Shown piece after piece: positions 23,767 to 32,210 of a stretch of 33,210 nucleotides of DNA. Under the pieces are notes generated by a model. That model saw only the letters and a list, made by a program, of their open reading frames with translations. It did not search any database and was not told the DNA's origin. The first letter of the stretch is position 1; every line of letters begins with the position of its first letter. The position numbers were made by a program, and so were the translations under genes. The DNA is taken from positions 1-33,210 of the forward strand of contig NZ_VOOR01000053.1 in NCBI RefSeq assembly GCF_007993045.1, given 5' to 3'. Source of the stretch: Phaeodactylibacter luteus (lineage in GTDB: Bacteria > Bacteroidota > Bacteroidia > Chitinophagales > Saprospiraceae).

Positions 23767-23786
23767 CGACAATTTGGTTCACGCCC
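23767..23786 (-). repeat. Inverted copy of the repeat's left-end motif
   Basis: Read on the minus strand it is GGGCGTGAACCAAATTGTCG, 17 of 20 bases identical to 23220-23239. It therefore closes the region 23220-23786 with terminal inverted repeats. The surrounding 25 bp matches the window-edge copy at 8-32 with one difference. Confidence 0.65.
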
Positions 23787-23888
23787 CGCCCTTTCAAGGT
23801 TGTTAAACTTATATTATTGCCTGTGCCTCAAAAGGGAAGATGTAGGCGGTTGTTGTATTTTCGGGCTCATCATCAAATACGGACCACT

Positions 23889-24344
23889 ATGCGCCCAACC
23901 CTTTGCGCCCTATTCCTGCTGTTAAGCATTGCCCTGCCTGCTCAGGGGCAGCCCTCTTATGTCACTTGGACGTTCAGCGCAGCGCAGCAGGAGGGGCAGG
24001 TGTACCTGCTTACCTTCACTGCCGATATTGAGCCGGGCTGGTACCTCTACGCCCAGGAAATTGATGAAGGCGGGCCTATCCCCACGACCATCGCTTTTGA
24101 TGAGCACAGCGGGCTGGAAAGCTTTGGCAGCATACTGGAAGAAGGCGAAGCGGTCTCCGGCTTTGATGAGATGTTCCAGATGGACATCAAAAAATTCAAG
24201 CGCAAAGTAGTTTTCACTCAGGAAGTCACCTTGAAGCCCGGCACCCGGAGCCTCACCGGCTATGTAGAGTATATGACTTGCAACGATGAGATGTGCCTGC
24301 CGCCCCGGGAAATGGCATTTGCCTTCTCTTTTGAGAAAGGGTAG
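23889..24344 (+). CDS. Secreted stand-alone DsbD N-terminal (alpha) domain protein
   Basis: This 151-residue periplasmic protein starts at the ATG at 23889, chosen because a signal peptide follows (MRPTLCALFLLLSIALPAQG). The remainder matches the immunoglobulin-like N-terminal domain of DsbD: VTWTFSAAQQEGQVYLLTFT, then EPGWYLYAQ and the redox motif YMTCNDEMCLPP with Cys131 and Cys136 spaced CxxxxC. In DsbD this domain passes electrons to periplasmic thiol partners. It lies 409 bp upstream of a full dsbD on the same strand, whose own N-terminal domains resemble it, so duplication is likely. Confidence 0.85.
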   Translation: MRPTLCALFLLLSIALPAQGQPSYVTWTFSAAQQEGQVYLLTFTADIEPGWYLYAQEIDEGGPIPTTIAFDEHSGLESFGSILEEGEAVSGFDEMFQMDIKKFKRKVVFTQEVTLKPGTRSLTGYVEYMTCNDEMCLPPREMAFAFSFEKG

Positions 24345-24401
24345 CCCACCGCTTTGCGCAAAGCTGGCATCCGGCATCCTGGACCCAAAGCTTGTTTGAA
24401 T

Positions 24402-24446
24402 CGGCTTTGATTTGAAAATCAAATACTTATAACTTCAGCAAAGCCG
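24402..24446. repeat. Hairpin with nested inner arms between the two dsbD-type genes
   Basis: CGGCTTTG (24402-24409) and CAAAGCCG (24439-24446) pair perfectly. Inside lies TTTGATT...AATCAAA, which overlaps the outer left arm and would be an alternative pairing. It abuts the 36-bp palindrome starting at 24447. There is no T-run. Confidence 0.45.
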
Positions 24447-24482
24447 CCAAGCTTTCATTTAGCGAGCTAAATGAAAGCTTGG
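24447..24482. repeat. 36-bp near-perfect palindrome
   Basis: CCAAGCTTTCATTTAGC and its exact complement are separated by only GA. With a 17-bp stem and 2-nt tip it could extrude as a cruciform, or act as a terminator without a T-run after the gene ending at 24344. The remaining part of the 24345-24753 gap holds a TACCTTTG element at 24585 and an ACACAAC/GTTGTGT hairpin at about 24600. Confidence 0.6.
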
Positions 24483-24584
24483 TGGGGGAGGCCAGGTTCA
24501 TCAAGCGTTGATCTGCAATAAGGAACGAGCACCAAACATGCTCGTAATGTAGGCAGTATCACAGTTTGCCACCTTAGGATGCCT

Positions 24585-24592
24585 TACCTTTG
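24585..24592 (+). promoter_or_regulatory. Possible -7 element for dsbD
   Basis: TACCTTTG fits TAnnTTTG. The nearest TTTG upstream (24565-24568) is only 16 bp away, shorter than the 20 bp seen elsewhere in the window. It would give a leader of about 155 nt containing the ACACAAC/GTTGTGT hairpin. Confidence 0.35.
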
Positions 24593-24753
24593 CGCCGGCT
24601 ACACAACCGCAGCGTAAGCCGTTGTGTTTGTATGCGGAGATGGACCAAGAAATTAAGCATGCCCAGCGCATGTATTGTCAATACGCCTAAGGCCAGCCCA
24701 AACTTCACCGCCAATGGTAGCAAAGGGTGTGGCCTTGATTTAGCTCTGGAATT

Positions 24754-27327
24754 ATGAAAAAGCAACTCCTGTTACTCGCCCTGCTCGCCTCTGCTTTCCT
24801 CCCTGCGTGGTCGCAGATGGAAAGCCCTGTGCAATGGACATTTGAAGCCCGGCCGGTAAGCGCCGATGAAGTCGACCTCGTTTTCGAAGCGGCCATCCAA
24901 GAAGGCTGGAAGACCTATTCCCCGAAGCAATCGTATGGGGAAGACGCCCTTGGCCCGGTGCCTATTGGCATCTTTTTTGACGAGGGCAGCCACTTTTCCA
25001 TGGCGGGGGAACTGCAAGAAGCAGGCAAACGGAAAGAAGCTCAAGAACCCCTATTTGACAACCTGACGGTGGCCTACTACACCGGTAAAGCGGTCTTCAC
25101 ACAGCGGGTGAAAGTGGCCGACTTCAACAAGCCCATCACCGGCTACGTGGAGTCTATGGCTTGTAATGAGGAGATGTGCCTGCCGCCCTCAGCGGAAGAT
25201 TTCAGCTTTTCGCTAAACGCAGAGCAAGATGCCGATCAGGCTGCGCCCACTCAGGCGCCCACTGCAGCGCTGCCGGCTTTTGAAGTGAGCGGTACAGAAG
25301 GCGCAACTACAGCGGCAGGCGCAATGGACAGCCCCGGCAGTGGCCTTGCCGATCCCGTGCAGTGGTCCTTTGAGCACCGGCCTACGGGCGAAGGCACCTA
25401 TGAGCTAGCCTTCACCGCTACCGTTGCAGAAGGTTGGAAAATTTATTCCCAGCATACCAACCCCGATGATGGGCCCCTGCCTACTCAATTCAATTTTGAG
25501 GAGCAGCCCGGCTATTCCCTAGAAGGGGATGTGACAGAAGAGGGTGAGAAAAAGTCAGCGCCTGACCCGCTCTTCGGCGGTGTGGTGGTGACCAAGTTCA
25601 CTGGAAGCCCTGTCGTATTCCGGCAGCAGATAAAGGCAACCGACCCCACAGCACCGATTACCGGGTACCTGACCTATATGGCCTGCGATGATACCCAATG
25701 CCTGCCGCCTACGGATGTAGACTTTAGTTTCCACTTATCTGGCCAGGCCCCTACGGTTGCTGCGGTTGACCCTGCGACCGGGCTTAAAACGATCGATCAG
25801 CGCATAGCGGCCATACGCGCTTCTTATGAATCTCCCGTAGGCACCTGCGGGGTGGAGGATGTGGCCAAGGAAGACACCAACCTCTTTTGGACCTTCCTGC
25901 TGGGCTTTGCCGGAGGGCTCCTGGCCCTGCTTACGCCCTGTGTATTCCCTATGATCCCCCTCACGGTCAGCTTTTTCACCAAGAGCAGCAAAGACCGGGC
26001 AACAGGGCTGCGTAATGCGCTGATCTATGGCTTGTCCATTATTGTCATTTATGTTTCTATTGGGCTGCTCATTACCGGCGTATTCGGCGCTACTGCCTTA
26101 AATGCGCTATCGACCAACTGGATTGCCAATACGTTGTTTTTCATCATCTTTTTGTTTTTCGCTTTTTCGTTCTTTGGGTACTACGAAATCACCCTGCCCA
26201 GCTCTTGGGCGAACAAGAGCGATGCCATGGCCGACAAAGGCGGGCTGATCGGCATTTTCTTTATGGCGTTTACGCTTGCATTGGTCTCCTTTTCCTGCAC
26301 GGGCCCGATCATCGGCTCTGCACTGGTGCAATCGGCTACCAATAAGCTGGGGCCATTTGTAGTGATGCTCGGTTTTTCCTCTGCCCTGGCCCTGCCCTTT
26401 GCGCTGTTTGCAGCATTCCCAGGCTGGCTGAACTCCCTGCCCCGCTCCGGCGGCTGGATGAACTCCGTGAAGGTTGTCTTGGGCTTCCTGGAGCTGGCCC
26501 TGGCCCTGAAGTTCCTTTCTGTAGCAGATATGACGATGCACTGGAACATCTTGCCTTATGAGGCCTTCCTCGGCGCTTGGGTCTTGATTTTTGCGGCCCT
26601 GACCGCCTACCTCTTTGGCCTGATAAAGTTTCCGCACGATAGCCCTATGCAAAAGCTGTCCCCTACCCGGGGCGGGGTCGCCCTGGCCTCTCTGGCCTTT
26701 ACCGTCTACCTGGCCACCGGTTTTATGTACAATGGGGAGACCAAGAGCTATAATGCCCTAAAGCTGATGAGCGGGCTCGCCCCGCCAGCAAATTACAACC
26801 TCTTCCTGACTAAATCCGAAGCCGATGAAGACATCAAAGCCCGTTTCCCCTCCTTCACCAAGTGTGCCAATGACTTGGACTGTTTCAAGGACTACGAAGA
26901 GGGGCTGGCTTACGCCAAAGAGCAGCGAATGCCAGTATTGCTCGACTTCACTGGCTATGGGTGCGTGAACTGCCGCAAAACCGAAGAGCACATCTGGGTA
27001 GAAGATGTGGTAAAAGACAAGCTGGAGCAGGACTTTGTCCTGATCTCTCTCTACGTGGATGACCGAAAGGCACTGGAGGAGATCCTTTACTCAGTGCCCC
27101 GGCAGGAAAAGCTCCGTAATGTGGGCAACTTGTGGGCAGATTTTCAGATTGTGAACTTTGAGCAAAACTCCCAGCCGCTCTACGTGATGATGAGCCCGGA
27201 CGAGGAGGTGCTCGCTGCCCCCCGCGGCTATAAAGAGGGCGTTCAGGACTATGCTGACTTCTTGGAGTGTGGGCTGAACACGTTCCAAAATACTAAGGCC
27301 TCCGGCAAGCCGCTTGGGGAAAAGTAG
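24754..27327 (+). CDS. dsbD: Thiol:disulfide interchange protein DsbD with two tandem N-terminal domains
   Basis: This 857-residue inner-membrane protein carries electrons from cytosolic thioredoxin to the periplasm. After a signal peptide (1-20) come two DsbD alpha-type domains, at about 24-155 (Cys137 and Cys142 in MACNEEMCLPP) and about 198-335 (Cys311 and Cys316 in MACDDTQCLPP). The membrane domain (about 375-670) has its redox cysteines at Cys396 (LLTPCVFPM) and Cys515 (FSCTGPIIG). The C-terminal thioredoxin-like domain has Cys737-Val-Asn-Cys740 (GYGCVNCRK). Standard DsbD has one alpha domain in about 570 residues; the second copy, plus the stand-alone homologue upstream, makes three. 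The start codon follows a short AT-rich leader. A strong hairpin follows the gene. Confidence 0.93.
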   Translation: MKKQLLLLALLASAFLPAWSQMESPVQWTFEARPVSADEVDLVFEAAIQEGWKTYSPKQSYGEDALGPVPIGIFFDEGSHFSMAGELQEAGKRKEAQEPLFDNLTVAYYTGKAVFTQRVKVADFNKPITGYVESMACNEEMCLPPSAEDFSFSLNAEQDADQAAPTQAPTAALPAFEVSGTEGATTAAGAMDSPGSGLADPVQWSFEHRPTGEGTYELAFTATVAEGWKIYSQHTNPDDGPLPTQFNFEEQPGYSLEGDVTEEGEKKSAPDPLFGGVVVTKFTGSPVVFRQQIKATDPTAPITGYLTYMACDDTQCLPPTDVDFSFHLSGQAPTVAAVDPATGLKTIDQRIAAIRASYESPVGTCGVEDVAKEDTNLFWTFLLGFAGGLLALLTPCVFPMIPLTVSFFTKSSKDRATGLRNALIYGLSIIVIYVSIGLLITGVFGATALNALSTNWIANTLFFIIFLFFAFSFFGYYEITLPSSWANKSDAMADKGGLIGIFFMAFTLALVSFSCTGPIIGSALVQSATNKLGPFVVMLGFSSALALPFALFAAFPGWLNSLPRSGGWMNSVKVVLGFLELALALKFLSVADMTMHWNILPYEAFLGAWVLIFAALTAYLFGLIKFPHDSPMQKLSPTRGGVALASLAFTVYLATGFMYNGETKSYNALKLMSGLAPPANYNLFLTKSEADEDIKARFPSFTKCANDLDCFKDYEEGLAYAKEQRMPVLLDFTGYGCVNCRKTEEHIWVEDVVKDKLEQDFVLISLYVDDRKALEEILYSVPRQEKLRNVGNLWADFQIVNFEQNSQPLYVMMSPDEEVLAAPRGYKEGVQDYADFLECGLNTFQNTKASGKPLGEK

Positions 27328-27356
27328 CTGCTGCCCTCTAAGAGTGAGGCCACTTG

Positions 27357-27393
27357 AACAGCCCGGCTGTGCCTATCGCACAGCCGGGCTGTT
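27357..27393 (+). terminator. Strong hairpin between the convergent dsbD and beta-helix genes
   Basis: AACAGCCCGGCTGTGC and its exact complement form a 16-bp stem with a 5-nt loop. The plus strand continues ATGTTTTG. It lies between convergent genes and probably ends transcription from both sides. Confidence 0.85.
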
Positions 27394-27419
27394 ATGTTTT
27401 GCGGTTTGGTAGCGGATTG

Positions 27420-29234
27420 CTAGTGCTGCACAGACAGGCGCAGATGGATAGCAGGCTGCCCCTCGGGCAGCGCTCTTAGGACATACCAGCCGGCAGCCCA
27501 GCTCTCCGTCGCAATAGCGGTTTGCCCGACAGGCAGTATGCCAGTCCAAACCAGCTGGCCAAGCGAATTGTAAACGACTGCATGGCAAGGGGCCGTGCCA
27601 GCCCAAGTGAGGTGTAAGGATTCTTGTACAGGGTTGGGCGAAACAAGTAAACCTCTTGCCATGGGCCCTGATTTTTGCCCTACTGCCCTTCCTTGCTGCA
27701 CATCAGCAGACTGCATCTGCTGGCCTAATGTGTAAGGGGAAAACACCCGGGCTACATCTACGTAATGTTTGCAAACATCGGTCCCCATATTACGCGAAGT
27801 ATTAGGCTGCGAAGCTACATCTGTAAAGACGGCATACGTGCTCAGGGTCTCTTCATCCAAAGCCAGCTTCAGTTGGTAAGCTTCAAAGGCTTGGTGATAA
27901 GACTCCTTTATGCTCTCCGTAGGGCTAGCCACTAAGCGGCAGTCCTTGCTCACTGGCACATCTGGCCCGGTAGGCGCAGGGGCAGGACAAGAAACCGGCG
28001 CACCGCTAGGATGAAGTGCCCCAAAGTCAAGCCCTATCTCCGGAAAGCCACCGCACCCCCCAAAGCTTACTTTGTCCAACGAATAATAGAACAAGCCACC
28101 TCCCGGCTCCGGATTGGCATGGTCAGTGCCCCAATAATTTCCGCTGGCAGGAATAGTGTTGATCGATTCCGCGAGTGGGCCATCATAACATATATCAAAC
28201 CAAAGGGCGTCATTGGGCCCGCGCTGAAAGTGATTCGCACGGACGAAAGCAGGGTCTGTTGTTTGGCTATTGATGTAAGCATCTATATTAAGGATCAAGT
28301 TTCTGCCCTTGATCCCCGCGACCCCATTATCAAGCAAGCGGGCGCAATCCATGGTGATGAGCCCGCTATTGGCCCCTTCCCGGCTGCCTTCTACTATATG
28401 TATGCCGTAATAAGTATGGCCAGAAACCTCTGCCTGTCCCCGCAGCGTAAGATTTGCGGTAGCGCCAGCTGGACAGTAAAACCCGACATCGTTGTCTGCT
28501 ACCGCGCCTCCTGTCATAATGTACTCGCCTATATTTTCCAGATATATAGCGCCCCAGGCCTCTTCTGCCCCAGGCACAGCTGGCTTCAGATACTCCTGTA
28601 CCCCACAGCCCTCCATCCGTACAGACTGGAAATTCGCGACTGCAATAGCTTGAGCACCTGCCTGGTCTGGCGCAAAATCACATTGCCAGATACGGGCTTC
28701 CTGCCCGCCGTCAAGCATGAGCCCATTCGTATTTCCCTTGAAGGTAGTATTTAGAAAGAGGAGGTCTAAGGGGTTGGCTGCCGCCACCTGATAGGCTTCT
28801 ACCCCGGCGAACATACCCCCAATAAAAGAATTGGCAACCACAATGCGATCGGCCTGCTGTGCCCAAAGTGCTGTAGCTGTGCCCCCAGCTGACATCAGTT
28901 CCATATCCGTGAGCACTGCACTGCCGCCATCCACCTGTATAGAGGAGCCACTGCCGTATTCCACGCGCCCCTTGCTCAGCTGCAGATTTCCACTGCCAAT
29001 CTGTAGAGCCGTCTGTGGCTGTAGCTTTATGAAACGCTGCCCGAAGCCATTTCCTGATAAATGAAACTCGCCGTTGTTTAGGGTAAGGGTATGAGAAGGA
29101 TAGAAATCAAAAAAGCCATTGCCTGCGTAGATATACTCCCCTCGGGCACAATAAGTGATTTTTGACTTTTTCTTTTTGCATCCTGCGGCGTTAAAAATGC
29201 TCGCCGACCTCACCGTGGGGCCCCTTTTCCCCAC
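27420..29234 (-). CDS. Beta-helix protein part with T9SS C-terminal sorting domain (distal part of a broken gene)
   Basis: The open frame has 604 residues from a weak GTG. It lacks a signal peptide, so it cannot be exported on its own. Residues about 45-400 are right-handed parallel beta-helix-like (repeats such as GSGNLQLSKGRVEYGSGSSI and VSGHTYYGIHIVEGS), with NYWG at the end as in periplasmic NosD-like helices. Residues about 525-604 form a type A T9SS sorting domain (LLVSPNPVQESLHLTW, VVYNSLGQLVWTG, AAGWYVLRAL). It is in the same frame as 29247-31751 and is separated from it by one TAG. The most likely original state is a single surface protein whose C-terminal part is encoded here. Confidence 0.8.
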   Translation of the reverse strand: MGKRGPTVRSASIFNAAGCKKKKSKITYCARGEYIYAGNGFFDFYPSHTLTLNNGEFHLSGNGFGQRFIKLQPQTALQIGSGNLQLSKGRVEYGSGSSIQVDGGSAVLTDMELMSAGGTATALWAQQADRIVVANSFIGGMFAGVEAYQVAAANPLDLLFLNTTFKGNTNGLMLDGGQEARIWQCDFAPDQAGAQAIAVANFQSVRMEGCGVQEYLKPAVPGAEEAWGAIYLENIGEYIMTGGAVADNDVGFYCPAGATANLTLRGQAEVSGHTYYGIHIVEGSREGANSGLITMDCARLLDNGVAGIKGRNLILNIDAYINSQTTDPAFVRANHFQRGPNDALWFDICYDGPLAESINTIPASGNYWGTDHANPEPGGGLFYYSLDKVSFGGCGGFPEIGLDFGALHPSGAPVSCPAPAPTGPDVPVSKDCRLVASPTESIKESYHQAFEAYQLKLALDEETLSTYAVFTDVASQPNTSRNMGTDVCKHYVDVARVFSPYTLGQQMQSADVQQGRAVGQKSGPMARGLLVSPNPVQESLHLTWAGTAPCHAVVYNSLGQLVWTGILPVGQTAIATESWAAGWYVLRALPEGQPAIHLRLSVQH

Positions 29235-29246
29235 GCTTAGTGTAGG

Positions 29247-31751
29247 CTATGCCTGTGCTTTTTGCCTTGCAGGCCGCAAAAACAAAGTCGTCAAAATTTC
29301 ACCTCTCGTGACCGAGGGTAGTATAACTTCTCCTCCTACCACCAGTTCGCCCGAAACTTCTACAACTGCCCGCCCCTCTGGGTCTTCCCAATCATCCAAA
29401 AGCACAAAAGCACCATCTTCTAATATAAGCCGCCCCCCCTCTTCTATCACACAGCGGGCATACTGGCTCACCTGAAGCGTTGCGCCTGCCTCAATCCGCA
29501 GCTCGCCACCTGATTCTACTATTAGCTCGCCACCAAATCGGGCAACCACCGCCCCCCCAGAAGCTACCTCTAAGCGCCCACCTTCCTGTATACGCAAAGC
29601 GGAGCTCTTATTGATTTGTACTTCGCCCCCATATTGTACTGACAACTGTGCATCTTCCTGCACGTAGACCTGGGCGGTGTTGGTGATGCCGGCGGCGGCG
29701 TCCCATTGGCCAAGCTCCATGCGGGCGGTGGGGGCAATGGTGAGGATAACCGGGCTTGGCGTTGTACATAAATCACCACCACCGATATATAGATTAAAAT
29801 TAGAAGATTGCTGGTTTTGAGGGTTCTGTAACTCGTCTGTAAATGCTATCCGGTCAGCACGGTTCACCCATAGCGATCCACCGTTAAGGATATCTATATC
29901 ATACCTTATACGATTGTCAGTTTCCTTGAAGAAACCGGGAATAGCGGGGTCAAAGGGTGCCAGAGACCTCCCATAGTTGTAGACTCGGTTGTTGATTACG
30001 CCTGATTGTTCACTCAACAATGGATCAGCCGCAACAAATGAGAATAGCAAAAAGTCAATATTGTCCTCATTGATAATTGGGCTGTGCTGTTGATTTTCCT
30101 GAGCAGGGGGCCCATACTCTGAAGACTCAATACTTGCTGTAGACCCTGCATAACGGTTGACAACGGTCAAGTTGCCTGCCACACTTCCAACATTCTCCAA
30201 GTTTGCATAAAGGTTGGCTGCGTTTATGGGTATATCCAAGCTACTTACGGTGGGGACAATACATACGGTATTATGAAAAAGCTGTTGCTCGTTTAAAAAT
30301 ATACTGTCCCGATGTATCCCCATGAAACCTCCCGGTGCGCTATCAAGAGGTAATGTACCTGAAGCTACATAACTATATGCAGAGCTGACAAATGAAGAAA
30401 ATAAAATCTCAATTTCAACTTGCCCATTATAAACAATAACACCTCCTTGGTTTTGATCAGGAATTGCCCTTATGCCTACTGCAAAGGTGGCCGTATTTCC
30501 TGATAAACCTAGCACTAACTCAGCTGTGTTGGCCCAAAACCCAGACCACCCTCCTACTACATCTTGCAAAATTTCACTTAATCCTCCGGAGTAGCTAACA
30601 ATATCTTCCCCTGGCTGTACCAATTGACCAACGCCTCTCAGGCTCCCCGCAGATAAAGCAACGTATTCAAAATGCTGAGGTGGCATAAAGGCGTCGAGTT
30701 CAGCATAAAATTGTACATGCTCTGGCAGTGGGCTTACTCCATTTGTTGAGTAGGCACTGTATAGTAGCATTTGCTTCATCGCAGGCTCATTGAATAAATT
30801 TCTCAAAAAAGAAAGCTGAGGGATATAATCCCGCAATGGCGTATTCCATGGCCCTTCTAAATCATGCAGGTGACGGGAAGCATGTTGAATGCCCAAAGGT
30901 ACATTAGCCCCTCGTTGTACACCGTCAAGCAGGAGCAGCTGCTCTACCTGATGAGCTTCGTTATTTTGCTCCATTTCAAGTAGTGCGTACTCTGTGACGG
31001 GGCCGCCCATACTTGGCCCTATGAGGATATTAGACGCAGTACTCCCGTTTGCTGCTTTGATCTGATTGATTTCCCGCAGCGCATCCTGTACCATCCGTGC
31101 ATTGCGCTGTATGTAGTCGCCCCCATTGTTGTAATCCACGAAGATGATGTCGTAGCCTTCGGATTCTAGTTGATCAATCAAAACATCACCTGATTGTAGC
31201 TGATAATTTAGCAATTCTATCGCAAACTCCCAGGTCCGGTTTTCATCCCTCAGCTCGGGGTCAAGCCCATCTGCTATGATGAGAGGCTTGGCCAGGCCAT
31301 CGTTGCAGTCGTTGATGAAAATATTCATCACCCCTCCGCTGTGCTCCTGAGTTGCTGGAATTTCAATATCCGTTGGAGTATTTGGAAAACGAGTACCAAT
31401 GCCTTGCTCCATCACCTTAAAAGAAAAGTGGGCTACATACTCTTTCCGGTCAAATGTTTTCATTTTAAGTTTGACCCGTTTGTTGCCTCCGCTACTGTAC
31501 TGGGTGGAGATCAGCTGCCCAAGAGAGACCAGCTGATAGCCATTGCCGTCATCCAGGTCAATGGACAAGGAAAGAAGTGCGCTGCCACCGGTGTTGCAAT
31601 TGGAGAAAAAGAGATGAGATGGAAGGATAAAGGAAGGCGAAGTCCCTACTGCCTTGTCGTGTAAGGCAGATGCTGCAAAGAGCCGATCTAATGCATAAGG
31701 GCTTTCCGGACGGTTAGCTACATCAGATAAGCTTTGCCCCCCCCCCCGCAT
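29247..31751 (-). CDS. Alpha/beta-hydrolase and beta-solenoid part of a T9SS surface protein (middle part of a broken gene)
   Basis: This 834-codon frame opens at an ATG lying against the G11 tract. Residues 150-330 resemble a hydrolase group of Bacteroidota secreted proteins: DIIFVDYNNGGDYIQRNARM then NILIGPSMGGPVTEYAL, with Ser247 as the probable nucleophile (GPSMGG in place of GHSMGG). Residues about 735-815 are short solenoid repeats of the form GGxLxVxxGGxLxI. No signal peptide or sorting domain is present within it. With one G fewer in the tract it would join the signal-peptide part at 31723-32190 (NAGGG then QSLSDVANRPESPY). The stop is TAG at 29249-29247. The true start is very probably that of the upstream frame at 32190. 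Confidence 0.78.
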   Translation of the reverse strand: MRGGGQSLSDVANRPESPYALDRLFAASALHDKAVGTSPSFILPSHLFFSNCNTGGSALLSLSIDLDDGNGYQLVSLGQLISTQYSSGGNKRVKLKMKTFDRKEYVAHFSFKVMEQGIGTRFPNTPTDIEIPATQEHSGGVMNIFINDCNDGLAKPLIIADGLDPELRDENRTWEFAIELLNYQLQSGDVLIDQLESEGYDIIFVDYNNGGDYIQRNARMVQDALREINQIKAANGSTASNILIGPSMGGPVTEYALLEMEQNNEAHQVEQLLLLDGVQRGANVPLGIQHASRHLHDLEGPWNTPLRDYIPQLSFLRNLFNEPAMKQMLLYSAYSTNGVSPLPEHVQFYAELDAFMPPQHFEYVALSAGSLRGVGQLVQPGEDIVSYSGGLSEILQDVVGGWSGFWANTAELVLGLSGNTATFAVGIRAIPDQNQGGVIVYNGQVEIEILFSSFVSSAYSYVASGTLPLDSAPGGFMGIHRDSIFLNEQQLFHNTVCIVPTVSSLDIPINAANLYANLENVGSVAGNLTVVNRYAGSTASIESSEYGPPAQENQQHSPIINEDNIDFLLFSFVAADPLLSEQSGVINNRVYNYGRSLAPFDPAIPGFFKETDNRIRYDIDILNGGSLWVNRADRIAFTDELQNPQNQQSSNFNLYIGGGDLCTTPSPVILTIAPTARMELGQWDAAAGITNTAQVYVQEDAQLSVQYGGEVQINKSSALRIQEGGRLEVASGGAVVARFGGELIVESGGELRIEAGATLQVSQYARCVIEEGGRLILEDGAFVLLDDWEDPEGRAVVEVSGELVVGGEVILPSVTRGEILTTLFLRPARQKAQA

Positions 31752-32190
31752 TGGCAGTCCAGGCCAACAGGTTGGAATCTATTGCGTAGGGCTTAAATCG
31801 TTCGTAATCCATGAATAGCATACTGATGGGAAAAGTATCTGAACTTGCATTCAGATCACTCATAGCCGGAACGTAGGTACTGCCAGGGTCCGGTAATGCA
31901 GGCCCATTCACCCCCATACCTGAGAGCGTAGCATACAACAGCCCGAATCCATTATGGTTAATGAGGTTCGTATCAGAAACGCTTTGCCCATGGAACAGCG
32001 ATGGATCTGCCCACGGCACGGTCCGTTCTAGCAGCAAGCCCGTGCTGAGCTCTGAAAAATCCAGGCTGCCAACCACATCAGTGATCACGGCATCGGCATC
32101 ATTCTGAAAAGAAAGCGTGCCCGTTGGCTGCTGAGCCCAGAGCAGGCTCGCCAACAATAGGAGCGTAAATAATCCAGTAATTTTTTTCAT
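31723..32190 (-). CDS. Signal-peptide-bearing N-terminal part of the broken surface hydrolase gene
   Basis: This 155-codon frame begins with a signal peptide (MKKITGLFTLLLLASLLWAQ) and continues as a domain with FSELSTGLLLERTVPWADPSLF and SMLFMDYERFKPYAIDSNLLAW. It ends ANAGGGAKLI just after an 11-G run, where the reading frame slips. The same residues continued in the next frame (QSLSDVANRPESPYALDRLFAAS) read as one smooth protein of about 985 residues, the usual arrangement for this hydrolase family. It lies 20 bp downstream of the lipoprotein stop, suggesting an operon. Confidence 0.8.
   Translation of the reverse strand: MKKITGLFTLLLLASLLWAQQPTGTLSFQNDADAVITDVVGSLDFSELSTGLLLERTVPWADPSLFHGQSVSDTNLINHNGFGLLYATLSGMGVNGPALPDPGSTYVPAMSDLNASSDTFPISMLFMDYERFKPYAIDSNLLAWTANAGGGAKLI
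31737..31747 (-). repeat. Run of 11 G on the coding strand at the frame break
   Basis: Eleven consecutive C on the plus strand (G on the coding strand) lie at the junction of the 155-codon and 834-codon frames. Ten or thirteen G would join the two frames; eleven separates them. Such tracts slip during replication and are the classic substrate of phase variation, but they are also a classic site of sequencing error. Confidence 0.9.
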
Positions 32191-32210
32191 TTTAGTGTTT
32201 TTTAAGTGTT

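Noticed and set aside
28011-28754. 247-codon plus-strand frame opposite the beta-helix gene.
   Set aside because: It has no domain, no suitable start and lies entirely antisense to a frame with a clear T9SS sorting domain.
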